A DNA stretch of 64,000 nt from Antedon mediterranea (lineage: Eukaryota > Echinodermata > Crinoidea > Comatulida > Antedonidae). Positions within the stretch are counted from its first letter, which is position 1. Every line of letters begins with the position of its first letter. The DNA is taken from assembly GCF_964355755.1 (NCBI RefSeq), contig NC_092674.1, positions 18,920,501-18,984,500 on the forward strand, in the 5' to 3' direction. The notes beneath the pieces were generated by a model. It was not told the origin of the DNA, made no database searches, and worked only from the letters and a program-made list of their open reading frames with translations. Made by a program: the position numbers and the translations under genes. Positions 1 through 10,825 of the stretch are shown in pieces.

Positions 1-61
1 GTAAATTTAAGGGTTTTTACTTAGGAAATCCCATTCCATAAAACAATGAATGCTTAAAGCT

Positions 62-431
62 GTCGTCAAGACACCCACTTTCCGCTAGAACTTCCTACGC
101 CTAAGGAGTCGAGTCAGTTTCTAAATATAGATCTTGGTACCTGCTTTACAGTCTACACAAAGAGATGCCGACAATTAAAGCCGTCCAACAAGCCAGACCA
201 CGTGACTTTTTCAATGAACTGAACGAGGAGACTGCAGCATTCCTTTCTATGTCGTCAAGACAACCACTTTCCGCTAGAACTTCCCACGCCTAAAGAGTCG
301 AGTCAGTTTCTAAATATAGATCTTGGTACCTGCTCTACACAAAGAGATGCCGACAAAAAGCCGTCCAACAAGCCAGACCACGTGACTTTGTGAATGAACT
401 GAACGAGGAGACTGCAGCATTCCTTTCTATG
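62..431. repeat. Tandem duplication, about 185 bp x 2
   Basis: Two head-to-tail copies, the first starting GTCGTCAAGACACCCACTTT and the second (near 251) differing by a few substitutions and small deletions. Each ends GAGGAGACTGCAGCATTCC. A short frame starting ATGCCGACAA runs through copy 1, but copy 2 is frameshifted, so coding is doubtful. Confidence 0.85.
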
Positions 432-484
432 TTGACACTTTCAGGCGTATGGTGTAATAACATGGTACATGTATAATCAACCCC

Positions 485-640
485 TAGATATGCTTGGTAA
501 ATTGTAGATAAATGAATTCTACTACAAATAAAATATTGTGTATTTATTATTAAATAAATAAACGTCCGTGTACGTTTATTCCAAGATGTTCTATTGAGGA
601 GTGGAGTGGTTCCCTATTCAAAGCGGGGCGTTTATTCGAA
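485..640. repeat. Dispersed repeat copy, paired with 38000-38095
   Basis: Shares GCTTGGTAAATTGTAGATAA, then GATGAATTCTACTACAAATA-like sequence and a later GCGTTTATTC motif with 38000-38095 in the same orientation. Unclassified; possibly a small non-autonomous element. Confidence 0.5.
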
Positions 641-1859
641 TAATTCTTTTTCCACTAGAAAATACACATTTAATACACATTCATATATATATATATATAT
701 ATTAAAATGGAAAATAAAAAACAATGTACAAAAATACAAAAAAAAAAAATTCCTTTTGCCATTTTGACAAATTAATACGCCCTGTTGCATTTATTATGAC
801 GGATACAAGACGATTAGGCCTACTCTTAATTTTCTCCTTTTAGTGATTGGATCAATCTCATATTAGGTACGAAAGTCAAAAATCATTTCATTTGTCTTTT
901 TATTATAATATCGAGATAATTGTTTTGCACCAGTTAGCAAATTCATTTCTATATACCCGTGTAATCTGCATATTTCACTATAATAATTACCATTCTAGAA
1001 TAAAGCTATAACAGTCAATGACAACATCAACATTTTATTCATTTAATAACGTATTCAATATTAAACGTTCAAAGCACTTCAAGACGTAGGCCTACGTCCG
1101 GGCCATTGGACGGTATATTCATTGCAGCAAGACACTTGGGTTGCTGTGAACGTACAGCAACCTCTTAGAAATTGCAGGATTTGTTTAAACATTATTTTTA
1201 ACAAATTAGTATTAAAAAAAACTGGGTTTATTCCCAGGACAGCCATCATCATCATCATCATGTGTTTTATAAATAATTAATCTTTGCTGGAAACAATTCA
1301 GAAAATACCTCATAAATGTTTTTAAAATAAAAGCTTACTATTGATGATGCATGGCTGTTTCGATCCTTAATGTTATTGGAGGTAACTATTGATCGGATCT
1401 CCTGCATAAAACGAAACATGCATTGTCTATGCAGGAGTGCATATTGCACTCATCAGCTGGTAAACCAATAGCGTAATACCCTCAACATATTAAAACAACT
1501 CAACTTGGTCATAAACATGTTAATCGAAAGGTATGGTGTAAAACGTAAACATAGTAAGGTAAGTGTGATGATAATAATACGATAAGAAATCAACTCGTTG
1601 TTAGTATACTGAAGATGAGGTGTTAATAATGATATAATAATGTGATTAACTATATAACGATCAAAGTAGCCGTGGCGGCGCAGCAAAAGGTGCGGTACAT
1701 AAAGTAAATTGTCTTTAGAATTAATACTATTGTACAAAGGAATGCACGGCTGGTTTGATCATTAGTACATGTATTTAAAACAAAAATAACTCAATTCAAA
1801 GCAAAAACAACATTAACTGTAATAAAATAATAACTTACCGTCTGTTACAAATTACTGTA

Positions 1860-2340
1860 TTACCCAATGAAATTAAAATACTGCGTACAAAATCCCGATG
1901 TTGCGTACAAAATCCCGTAATTTTATAAACAAAATCCCGCCAATCCTGATGTTGCGTACAAAATCCCGTGTCTACAAACACAATCCTGTCGATCCCGATC
2001 TTGCGTACAAAATCCCGTAATTTTATAAACAAAATCCCACCAATCCCGATGTTGCGTATAAAATCCCGATCTTGCGTACAAAATCCCGTAATTTTATAAA
2101 CAAAATCCCGCCAATTTCGATGTTGCGTACACAATCCCGATGTTGCGTAAAAAATCCCGATGCTGCGTACAAAATCCCGTAATTTTATAAACAAAATCCC
2201 GCCAATCCCGTTGTTGCGTACAAAATCCCGCAGTCTAAAAACACGATCCCGATATTGCGTAAAAAATCCCGCAATTCTTAAAAAAATCCCGTCTATCCCG
2301 ATATTGCGAAAAAAAAATCCCGATTTCGTCCCGGTGGGAT
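1860..2340. repeat. AATCCCG degenerate minisatellite
   Basis: Many irregular repeats of the core AAAATCCCG, with TTGCGTACAAAATCCCG and AATTTTATAAACAAAATCCC submotifs alternating. It runs into a GATCCCG-rich stretch (2337-2405) containing the palindrome-like ATCCCGATCGGGAT. It leaves long open frames on both strands that are repeat by-products. Confidence 0.85.
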
Positions 2341-2806
2341 CGTCTAATCCCACCGGGATCGGCCGATCCCGGTGGGATTCCACCGCATCCCGATCGGGAT
2401 CCCGATCTCATTTTTTATGGGGTAGTTACATATTCACAAAACAAATTGAATGGATCAGAATACATCATATTTTATAGTGATTTACATATTAATTATTAAA
2501 TAATTTAATCATTATAATATCACAAATGATAGTTTTTTTTATGATAGAACGAAGAACCATATGCACTCCGCAATATATCACAACACACACGGATGACTAC
2601 CATAGTTTCAATACATATAAACTAAAAATTACATCCTAACAGTATGTTTAATTTTTTTTAAATTTAGTGTAAAATATAGGGTTTGAACTTATGATAGATA
2701 AAACCCCACAAAAAGACTGAAACCCTAGACAACAGTACACGTTCTATGGTGTATTCAATTGCTGCTGTTCTTTGAAGTATTTTCCTTAATTTATATCTGA
2801 ACTTAC

Positions 2807-2882
2807 CAATGGCGAGTCCTCATATATGATAACACCTCCTTGCACATTAGGTTGTAGTGTCAAGCTTTGTACAGTTGTGTCT
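2807..2882 (-). CDS. VWA8: VWA8 window exon 20
   Basis: 76 nt, phase 2 in (completing the Arg of the RDTT motif) and phase 0 out, donor GTAAGT. It encodes DTTVQSLTLQPNVQGG and VIIYEDSPL. The next expected exon, with the DEADKAP Walker B motif, is not found between 1 and 2806. Confidence 0.93.
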
Positions 2883-2934
2883 CTAGAAAAAAAATAACAT
2901 TAATTACTCACCTAGGGTATTATGCTGTCTATTA

Positions 2935-3925
2935 CAATAATAATAATAATATAATACACCTAGATGTTTACAGCTTTTTACTCTTTGTAGCCAAACATTG
3001 TCTATGTTTATATTTAGATCAATATTTGCTAATTTTACAAGCCTTTGTTGTGTTCCAATTAACATACACTGAGTTTTATTTAGATTTAGACTAAGCTTGT
3101 TACTTGCTAGCCATGATTTGATTTTGTTTAAATCTTCATTAATTCTTGCAAGTACTTCATTTATTTCAGAAGATGCAAAGTAAAGGGTTGTATCATCTGC
3201 ATACATACTAATCTGTACACTATTTACATACTTTGGTAGACCATTTACATAAAGTATAAATAAGAATGGTCCCAAAATTGATCCTTGGGGGATTCCACAA
3301 TTACTATAGCATTTATCTGATCGAACACCATTTACTTGTGTTAAGTGCGTACAATCACAAAGGTAGTCTTTAAACCAATTTATAATAGAGACATCTATGT
3401 TAAATAATTTAAGCTTGTCTATAAGTATGGTATGGTCTACCGTATCGAAAGCTTTTTTTAGATCAAGCATGACTACATCAATATACTTCCCACAATAAAT
3501 ATCATTTATCCAATCTTCTGTAATATTTAATAATGATACAGTAGAGAAATTAGGACGAAATCCGGATTGGTAAGCATAAATCATATTTTTTGAGTTAATA
3601 AATTGATCAAATACAACCCTCTCGATAATTTTAGAAAGAATCGGAAAAATTGATATGGGTCTGTAATCTCTGGGCATATTTTGGCACATTTTCATCTTTT
3701 CGGAAAAGTACTAGTTGAAAGTGAAGGATTTACCAAATAAGTGAGAGGTCCAACAATTTGATAAATAATATTTAATAATAAATAGCTGGAAGCTCATCTA
3801 AGCCTGTTGCTTTACTTACAGAAAGTGAGTTAAATTGTTTATAAATGCATTCTTGGTTTACAAAACTAAATTTAAGTAGGTCCCTGCTTTGATTAGTAAT
3901 ATCTTCAATAAGTAATCTAGGGAGA
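2935..3925 (-). mobile_element. LINE fragment, reverse transcriptase
   Basis: An APE-type non-LTR retrotransposon remnant. The frame 2904-3695 shows RT motifs in order: DYRPISIFPILSKIIE, SGFRPNFSTV, LDLKKAFDTVDH, GIPQGSILGPFLFILYVNGL, YADDT and LNKTQCM. Upstream to about 3925 a second frame encodes a KATGLDELPA motif, separated by a frameshift. The endonuclease is absent, so it is 5' truncated. It stops after the RT thumb in an ATT/TAT microsatellite (2936-2953). It lies in the VWA8 intron in gene orientation. Confidence 0.85.
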
Positions 3926-4776
3926 GTCTGCTGTTAGTTTGTTATCACTTGTTTTTAGGTTTGATATTTCTGTATTTATACTCTTTGCTGGAACAATAAT
4001 GAACAATATTACATAGCCTATGTAAATACGAGAACGTGATTGGTTGAAACTGCATCACATGACTACCGCTGCGAGGATCGTAAATCGTATATATCCTCGA
4101 GAACGATGATATTGACTGAGTAATTTTCACGTAATTATCGTTTCCCTGTCATTAATCATATACATTCTCGAGTACGATGATATTGACTGTGTAATCTTCG
4201 TGTGGCAACACTCGCGTTTGCCGATAAATAAACAAATGTCATCTACTGGGTCTTGAACTCGCGATGCAATTGTCACTCCATCACAAGACAACGCTTCATG
4301 CGCCGCGCCACGGAACTTGCTTTAAGAAATTAGTCATCTAAACTATTTAAACTCATACATAGTGCCCTCATTTATTATTAGTCCTCCCTAAATGTGATGA
4401 AACACTGTTTGTGATTGCTCAATATTCACGCCAGTAGCCTAGTAACTAGTACGCGCTGAACATCCGGTGATTCGGCTCCTCGAAGAGCTAGAAGACGAAT
4501 TGTTTATTCGGCCTACCTGATTATAATATTATTAATAGGCTTATTGAGGGAAATTCTTCTGTTAATTTAAACGACCTAGGCCTAAGTGAATTTTTTATTG
4601 CCAAGGAATCATTAATTAGTAATTATCTGTATATTATTCTTTGCAAGGTAAGAGGTCTAGGCAGGCTTGTTTACATACAATACAAATACTATAGCCTAGG
4701 AGGCCTAGCCTAGCTTCACCCAACCTAGCAGACTTGTTCTTGGCTATATAATATAATAGATATCGCCTTTTATATC
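3926..4776. other. Intron sequence without recognised genes
   Basis: Apart from the possible SINE head at 4238-4325, nothing is identified. Two partial repeats of CTCGAGAACGATGATATTGA (near 4096 and 4154) suggest a short local duplication. Confidence 0.5.
4238..4325 (-). repeat. Possible tRNA-derived SINE head
   Basis: On the minus strand a box B-like GAGTTCAAGACCC follows a weak box A-like TGGCGCGGCGC at about tRNA spacing. No cloverleaf or tail is clear. Weak evidence. Confidence 0.25.
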
Positions 4777-4920
4777 GGTAAAATATAAGATTTAACATCC
4801 CCTCGGGATGATATTATGTTCTCGGGGAATTATATATATCCCTCAGCTGCCGCTTCGGGATATATATATTCCCTTGAACATAATATCATTCCCTCGGGGA
4901 TGTCAAATCTTATATTTCAC
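4777..4920. repeat. Long inverted repeat (hairpin) of about 140 nt
   Basis: Two arms of about 60 nt. The left begins AAATATAAGATTTAACATCC, and the right ends with its near-complement GGGATGTCAAATCTTATATT. A spacer near TCAGCTGCCGCTTC separates them. The arms differ at a few positions. It lies in a VWA8 intron 90 bp past exon 19 and would fold strongly in pre-mRNA. Confidence 0.85.
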
Positions 4921-5009
4921 CTCTAAGCAGAAAATATCTGTATAATAATACACAGTTCAGTGTACAAATTGGTTTAGGCAGCTTTACAAATTATCTGAAC
5001 AAGGTTTAC

Positions 5010-5158
5010 CTATGAAGTTGTATATACTGTCTAGGTTTATTAAGCAGATGTAAAAACCTATCAATGACTTTATTCTTGCCAACACCTTGGTTTCCAATTA
5101 ACAGTAAATGTTCACCCAAAAGAAAATCTTTCAACATATCTTCCATTATTGAAAGGTG
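5010..5158 (-). CDS. VWA8: VWA8 window exon 19 (third Walker A)
   Basis: 149 nt, phase 0 in and 2 out. It encodes MEDMLKDFLLGEHLLLIGNQ, GVGKNKVIDRFLHLLNKPR and QYIQLH, nearly identical to vertebrate VWA8. The P-loop of module 3 is GNQGVGKN. This exon made the gene recognisable. Confidence 0.96.
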
Positions 5159-5421
5159 CTGAAATATCAATTCGATAGTGTTACTACAGTACATTTATTC
5201 AATTTAAATACAAAATTATTCTTTCGATTGAAAAAAATCAAACTTACAATGAATAATAAATACAACACATACAAAGACAAAAGTCAAAAACAACTGGTTA
5301 GAACATAAATACATTTATCCAAAAAGGTTTTAACAATAACTTTCAGTTTATAAGCATAATAAATGTATATGTGTGTAATGGCTCAAGTTCTACAATGGCA
5401 TAATTTAATGTAGATGCTTAC

Positions 5422-5528
5422 CTGGGAATTTTCATAAAATAGTGTATCTGGTACCATCATTTGATTGTCAGGTGAGCTCACAGGTATGGTGGTAGTACCA
5501 ATACGTACAATATTATTTGTTACCTCAC
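5422..5528 (-). CDS. VWA8: VWA8 window exon 18
   Basis: 107 nt, phase 1 in and 0 out, acceptor TTTCAG and donor GTAAGC. It encodes CEVTNNIVRIG (first Cys split across the junction) and MVPDTLFYENSQ. This is the linker before AAA+ module 3. Confidence 0.91.
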
Positions 5529-5825
5529 CTGAAAAATACAGTAACAAATCTAAATGTTTGTATATTAATTTCCTGAAAAAGAGTTTTATAATACTAAATA
5601 AAATACTAAATGCTATTAGAAATCACAAAACGATTATATTGGGATTTATATACATGATTGTTTGCAGATTAAATTATATATTACATATTGCTTGTTTTTG
5701 ACCTAATTTATTTTCACACTATTATTAGATAAAACGGAAAAAAAAATCTTGAATCATCAACATTGGGCAAATTGATTAATTGGTGAATGTGTAGACCTAG
5801 CCTGGCCCTTTCCTTTGATACTCAC

Positions 5826-5926
5826 ATGATATAGCAGTTTTCATGTCAATATCAGTAGGCCTTGGATGCATTCCTGCATCCTCCAATGCCTTGTCTAATG
5901 CCTGATGTGCCAGTTGAGGTAAAAAT
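5826..5926 (-). CDS. VWA8: VWA8 window exon 17
   Basis: 101 nt, phase 2 in and 1 out, donor GTGAGT. It encodes FLPQLAHQALDKALEDAGMH and a short variable tail. The FLP..A..AL motif aligns with the vertebrate protein. Confidence 0.88.
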
Positions 5927-7161
5927 CTGAATTAATGTAAAAGAAATTAAAATGAATTGAAAATTGATAAGGAATATATTCAAATATACAATTCATATAA
6001 AAATTGAAAACTAGAATTGCTATTAAATTCTTTTTCATCACAGAATCACCTTTTTTTTGGTTAGATATTTTTATTAAATATTGGTCATATTAAATGATTT
6101 CCTTACTAAAGGAAGACACACCATTATACAAATTATTTGGGTATTACTGGAAATTTTAGTTGAAATCTAACTATTTTGTAGATTTTTAATTTGATTTTGT
6201 TTTATTATACCTTTTAACCATTTCATGATTTACTTTTAAAATGGTTGTACATAATGAAAAAATATTCATATTCCTGGATTACTCAATCTGGTGTAAAATG
6301 GACATTTATCCGAATAGGTTTATTTTAAGATCAGCAGCCAGGTAAAATGTCTATGCATTTAGAGTTCTGCAATTATTGCTATACAAGGCCAGGTGAGAAA
6401 ATAAAATTCTTAGTTGGTTAAGAACTGTCAATACCTGGAAAGATTAGCTTTATTAACAGCATAATGTAGGCAATCATTTGGATGAGTTGACAGACGCCTT
6501 GCTATCCTAACAAGATTCCTTGTTGATAAAGATGATGACAGTGACTGCAACTAGAGATTAATAGAAAATGTACAGTATTTAGTTTTACGCATTTTTATCT
6601 TATTTTAAATTCTGAATTGTAACCGCATTTTACAACAGTTTTTGTGCAATAATGTGTGTGTATTCTATATATTAATTTTTGTTTATATTATATATACATC
6701 TGTATTTTATCTTACTAATATTTGCCAATCTTCAAGAAAAATTTCTATTGTTATTGTATGATAATGGATAAAAGCATTTCAGTATTCAGTATATGTCATT
6801 GTCATGAAATCTTATTCTGGATATTCATTGAGAACTTCCACTGCATTGTTATTATTCGAAAATTAGACTTAGTATCATTAGTAATTTAACAGGAAATTAA
6901 ATTGGTAAATTAATATCTAATAAAGCTCAAAAGTTGAATAAATATTAAGTACAATCAATTTACATTTTACATAAAATAAACTAGTGCTATAAACCAACAT
7001 ATGCTATAAATTAGTTCCACCCACATTATGGTCACTGCAGAGGAGTAAAGCATAGTGTATTCTATAATAAATTACAGAATGTAGGAGGTATGCTGACTGT
7101 GAGTGTGAGGTGAATTCTTGAGTGAGGAACTGTGATTCTAGTAAACAAACACTTAACTTAC
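5927..7161. other. Short VWA8 introns around exon 16
   Basis: Introns 5927-6434 and 6545-7161 are AT-rich, with no repeats or ORFs that I can identify. Confidence 0.6.
6435..6544 (-). CDS. VWA8: VWA8 window exon 16
   Basis: 110 nt, phase 0 in and 2 out, acceptor TTGCAG and donor GTATTG. It encodes SLSSSLSTRNLVRIARRLST and HPNDCLHYAVNKANLS. The LSTRxLxRIxRRLS motif is characteristic of VWA8. Confidence 0.93.
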
Positions 7162-7239
7162 TGTAGGATCTGTTGCATTTCTCAGACGATGTGAGAAGTT
7201 AAGCAACTGCTCTAGACTAGCTTCATGAAATCCAGGAAC
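7162..7239 (-). CDS. VWA8: VWA8 window exon 15
   Basis: 78 nt, phase 0 at both ends, acceptor TTGTAG and donor GTAAGT. It encodes VPGFHEASLEQLLNFSHRLR and NATDPT, continuing module 2. Confidence 0.91.
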
Positions 7240-7412
7240 CTACAATATTTACAAAATAAACAATGACAATCATTGAAAGATTTACTTAATTACATCCATG
7301 TTTTGATATGTTGAAAATATGAGAGCAAATAAAAAAGTAGGAGAGCATTATTTATTATAAAATAGGAATTACAAAATAATGTAGCTGCTATAAAACAGAG
7401 AAAGAAGCTTAA

Positions 7413-8484
7413 ACAAAGTAAAGGATCCAAAACACAAGTTGTTGAGTTATATCTTAGTAACAAAGTAAAGGATCCAAAACACAAGTTGTTGAGTTATATC
7501 TTAGTAACAAAGTAAAGGATCCAAAACACAAGTTGTTGAGTTATATCTTAGTAACAAAGTAAAGGATCCAAAACACAAGTTATTGAGTTATATCTTAGTA
7601 ACAAAGTAAAGGATCCAAAACACAAGTTGTTGAGTTATATCTTAGTAACAAAGTAAAGGATCCAAAACACAAGTTGTTGAGTTATACCTTAGTAACAAAG
7701 TAAAGGATCCAAAACACAAGTTGTTGAGTTATATCTTAGTAACAAAGTAAAGGATCCAAAACACAAGTTGTTGAGTTATATCTTAGTAACAAAGTAAAGG
7801 ATCCAAAACACAAGTTGCTGAGTTATATCTTAGTAACAAAGTAAAGGATCCAAAACACAAGTTGTTGAGTTATACCTTAGTAACAAAGTAAAGGATCCAA
7901 AACACAAGTTGTTGAGTTATATCTTAGTAACAAAGTAAAGGATCCAAAACACAAGTTGTTGAGTTATATCTTAGTAACAAAGTAAAGGATCCAAAACACA
8001 AGTTGTTGAGTTATATCTTAGTAACAAAGTAAAGGATCCAAAACACAAGTTGTTGAGTTATATCTTAGTAACAAAGTAAAGGATCCAAAACACAAGTTGT
8101 TGAGTTATATCTTAGTAACAAAGTAAAGGATCCAAAACACAAGTTGTTGAGCTATACCTTAGTAACAAAGTAAAGGATCCAAAACACAAGTTGTTGAGTT
8201 ATATCTTAGTAACAAAGTAAAGGATCCAAAACACAAGTTGTTGAGTTATATCTTAGTAACAAAGTAAAGGATCCAAAACACAAGTTGCTGAGTTATATCT
8301 TAGTAACAAAGTAAAGGATCCAAAACACAAGTTGTTGAGTTATACCTTAGTAACAAAGTAAAGGATCCAAAACACAAGTTGTTGAGTTATATCTTAGTAA
8401 CAAAGTAAAGGATCCAAAACACAAGTTGTTGAGTTATATCTTAGTAACAAAGTAAAAGATCCAAAACACAAGTTGTTGAGTTAT
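7413..8484. repeat. 47-bp satellite array, about 22.8 copies
   Basis: The unit is ACAAAGTAAAGGATCCAAAA plus CACAAGTTGTTGAGTTATAT plus CTTAGTA (47 bp), and each carries a GGATCC site. Copies are nearly identical. A few variants (GTTGCTGAG, TTATACC, one GAGCTATACC) recur with a spacing of ten units. The array lies in the large intron between exons 15 and 14. Confidence 0.97.
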
Positions 8485-9042
8485 TTCTTCAATAATTGCT
8501 ATCATATCATCTATTTATATTCATTTTATTTTTGCTCCCTAAGCTTTTATCATGAATTGGTACTTAAAATAAAAGGAATTAAAAAGTGAAATTTCACATT
8601 TCATACATTTATTTAAAAAAATGTAGACAACTAAGATTGTATTTTATACAAATTTTCTATTCTATAAAGAATAATAGCAAAAGTATCCAGATATTCAGTG
8701 CCCATCCCGCCAAATGTGCAATTTCTCGATATTGATTTGGATGAAAATAAAAATCAGATAATGCATACATTTACATTTTTGGCTTTACATTTATATATTA
8801 GACCTACTTCAGTTTAGTTAAGGCCTTACTTTACTAAGAAGGTGATTCCTGATATTTGTAAATGTTTAATTTGAGCACGCTTCCCTAGATTTAATATGAT
8901 CAATACGTACTTTGTATAGTACCTAACTTCATTGCATAGGATAGTACACAGGAGGTATTATTAGTCTATAATTTATTCTTCTAGGTACAAATTCTAGAAG
9001 ATGTGACTGGGTCTAGGCCTAATATAAAAGCCACATGTCAGG
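8485..9042. other. Intron sequence without recognised features
   Basis: AT-rich sequence between the satellite and the 3' tail of the interrupted LINE. No ORF or repeat recognised. Confidence 0.5.
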
Positions 9043-9322
9043 TTTCGTTTTGTTTTGTTTCGTAAGATTTATTCAACCAAAAAACATATTATTTAACATA
9101 AATATTAAACATTTTAACATAACATTTCTACTTTTTTTTTTTGGCTGGGATCTGGTATAGAAGTATTAAACTTGTCTCAATCAGACCCCTAACAAAACAA
9201 ATATTAGAAATAGTTTAATAAGGAAAAAGGTATACGCCTTATTTAGACTTCAAATTAAATAACCTGAGAAGGTTATACAATATTTAGATTTGGTTAATCT
9301 AACAAGTGGTACAAGTATCTTA
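9043..9322 (-). mobile_element. LINE 3' part, separated from 20286-21455 by insertions
   Basis: Read on the minus strand from the TTA target site at 9320-9322, the frame resumes the LINE C-terminus interrupted at 20286. It encodes LVPLVRLTKSKYCITFSGYL, matching IPFVRLTSSSHFIYVSGPLI in the related LINE at 48410-49183. It then decays and ends in an AAAAC/GAAAC-rich tail at about 9045-9062. This proves that the two halves were once contiguous. Confidence 0.8.
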
Positions 9323-9496
9323 GGCCCTGTTCAGACCCATGGCGTTAGACCGTTTTAGCGTACAACGTTACTATCAAGGTCACGTTACAAACCGCAGAGA
9401 AAAAAACGAGGTGTTCAGACCCATAGCGTACGATTATCGTTACAACGGAAGTACGTCATCCAGGTTGTTTCTAGTTGCATATTCACGTGCTCTTAC

Positions 9497-10108
9497 TGTG
9501 ATATAAAGATATACTTTTATATTTAAGAAATTGACCTTTGTATCGGAATTCAGATAGGTTCACAAAGTTGACCCAGAAAGTCCGAAGGAGAGTTTGTCCA
9601 GATGTTTTAATGACCATTTAGTTTATAATAGAATCCCTAAAGAAAACACTTAGCTTAACTTTGCGACCGTTCCCATCGTAAAACAATTAGATTCTGACAG
9701 TTTTAAGCAGAGATTTGACAGGGCCAATTCATCATTGTAACCTCCCCAGATAAGATCAATCACTCCCACTTAAACACCCCTGGATCAACTTAGGACCAAT
9801 CGTTACCCTCACAGATTACGTAGTGACATATGCAAATGAACTGAGCCAATATACTCCCAAGTTTCAGAAGGGCCCAGACACATCTTACAACCACGCCACG
9901 GAACACACACCTTACAACCACTTCTCCAGAAGCAGACCTACACACACCACACCTCACTGACAGCATCATTGAATGTCCGTTCCTTATGTATACTTATAGT
10001 TGTATATTGTACTGAAGTATTATACAGAATAAATAATATATGTGTTACGACAGTCAAGCGAGTAAGAGTCCTTCATTAGTACCTCAACAACCCAAACATT
10101 ATATTACA
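9497..10108 (+). repeat. 5' LTR
   Basis: 612 bp, starts TGTGATATAAAG and ends ATATTACA. An AATAAA signal lies at 10028-10033 near the 3' end. I saw no difference from the 3' LTR. Confidence 0.95.
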
Positions 10109-10126
10109 TGGTGGAAGACCCAAATT
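10109..10126 (+). other. Putative primer-binding site
   Basis: TGGTGGAAGACCCAAATT starts directly after the LTR. The leading TGG is the complement of a tRNA CCA end, as expected; the priming tRNA was not identified. Confidence 0.55.
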
Positions 10127-10825
10127 TCATAAGGAACGGAGTGAGAAAACAAGAAATAAACACTTAACAAGACACGAAGACGAAGACGAAGACAAAAATA
10201 ACCATATTTGTTTGAAAGGAGAGAAATTTACTTTGACTCAAAAGACAAGCTGAAATTATATTTGAATGAGATCGAGACAAGCAGAAATTTGATCAAATTA
10301 TTACCATTGGATGAAGACAAAAAAGATAATCGAGGAAGACACAAAAGACAAGCTGAAATTATATTTGAATGAAATCGAGACAAGCAGAAATTTTATAAAA
10401 TTATAACCATTGGATAAAGACAAAGAAGATAATCGAGGAAGACCCAAGAAGAATCAAAACAGAAGCAAGCGGACAAGAACTGTTTCGTTTAGAGACTTTC
10501 AACTTCACGCCGTTTTTTTTCGATCGTTTTTTTTACATTTACCTTTTTTGAACATTGATGAACACCTTTCGCATTTTTTTAATTCGTTGTTTGAAAATTT
10601 GAACATTGATGAGCACCTTTAACATTTCTTTAATTCGTTGTTTGAACATTTAGACATTTTTGAACACTTTTTGCATTCCTTTAATTCATTTTTAATTGGA
10701 TCCGAAGCATTTGGGGTAAGTCAAAACCATTTTGATTTTGATTTGTAACCTTGATTGAAAAAGTGAGAGTTTACATATACACTAAATTGTTTTTGATATT
10801 TGATTAATAATTAATATTATAAAGT
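10109..10825 (+). other. Retrotransposon leader with internal repeats
   Basis: Noncoding leader before gag. A segment starting GACAAGCTGAAATTATATTT occurs twice (about 10248 and 10347). A second pair, each with GAACATTGATGA and TTTAATTCGTTGTTTGAA, lies at about 10550-10650. These could be packaging or regulatory repeats. Confidence 0.6.

Larger units (their letters stand above)
1..2806. other. VWA8 intron sequence with repeats
   Basis: No exon is recognisable. It holds the tandem duplication (62-431), a dispersed repeat (485-640, related to 38000-38095), a CAT microsatellite (1243-1261) and the AATCCCG minisatellite (1860-2340). The rest is AT-rich with no feature I can name. Confidence 0.6.

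Noticed and set aside
1835-2383. 182-codon minus-strand ORF
   Set aside because: Entirely made of the AATCCCG minisatellite; low-complexity repeats of RDFVRNIGI type.
7413-8484. CRISPR-like regular array
   Set aside because: Units are directly contiguous with no unique spacers, and this is an animal intron: a satellite.
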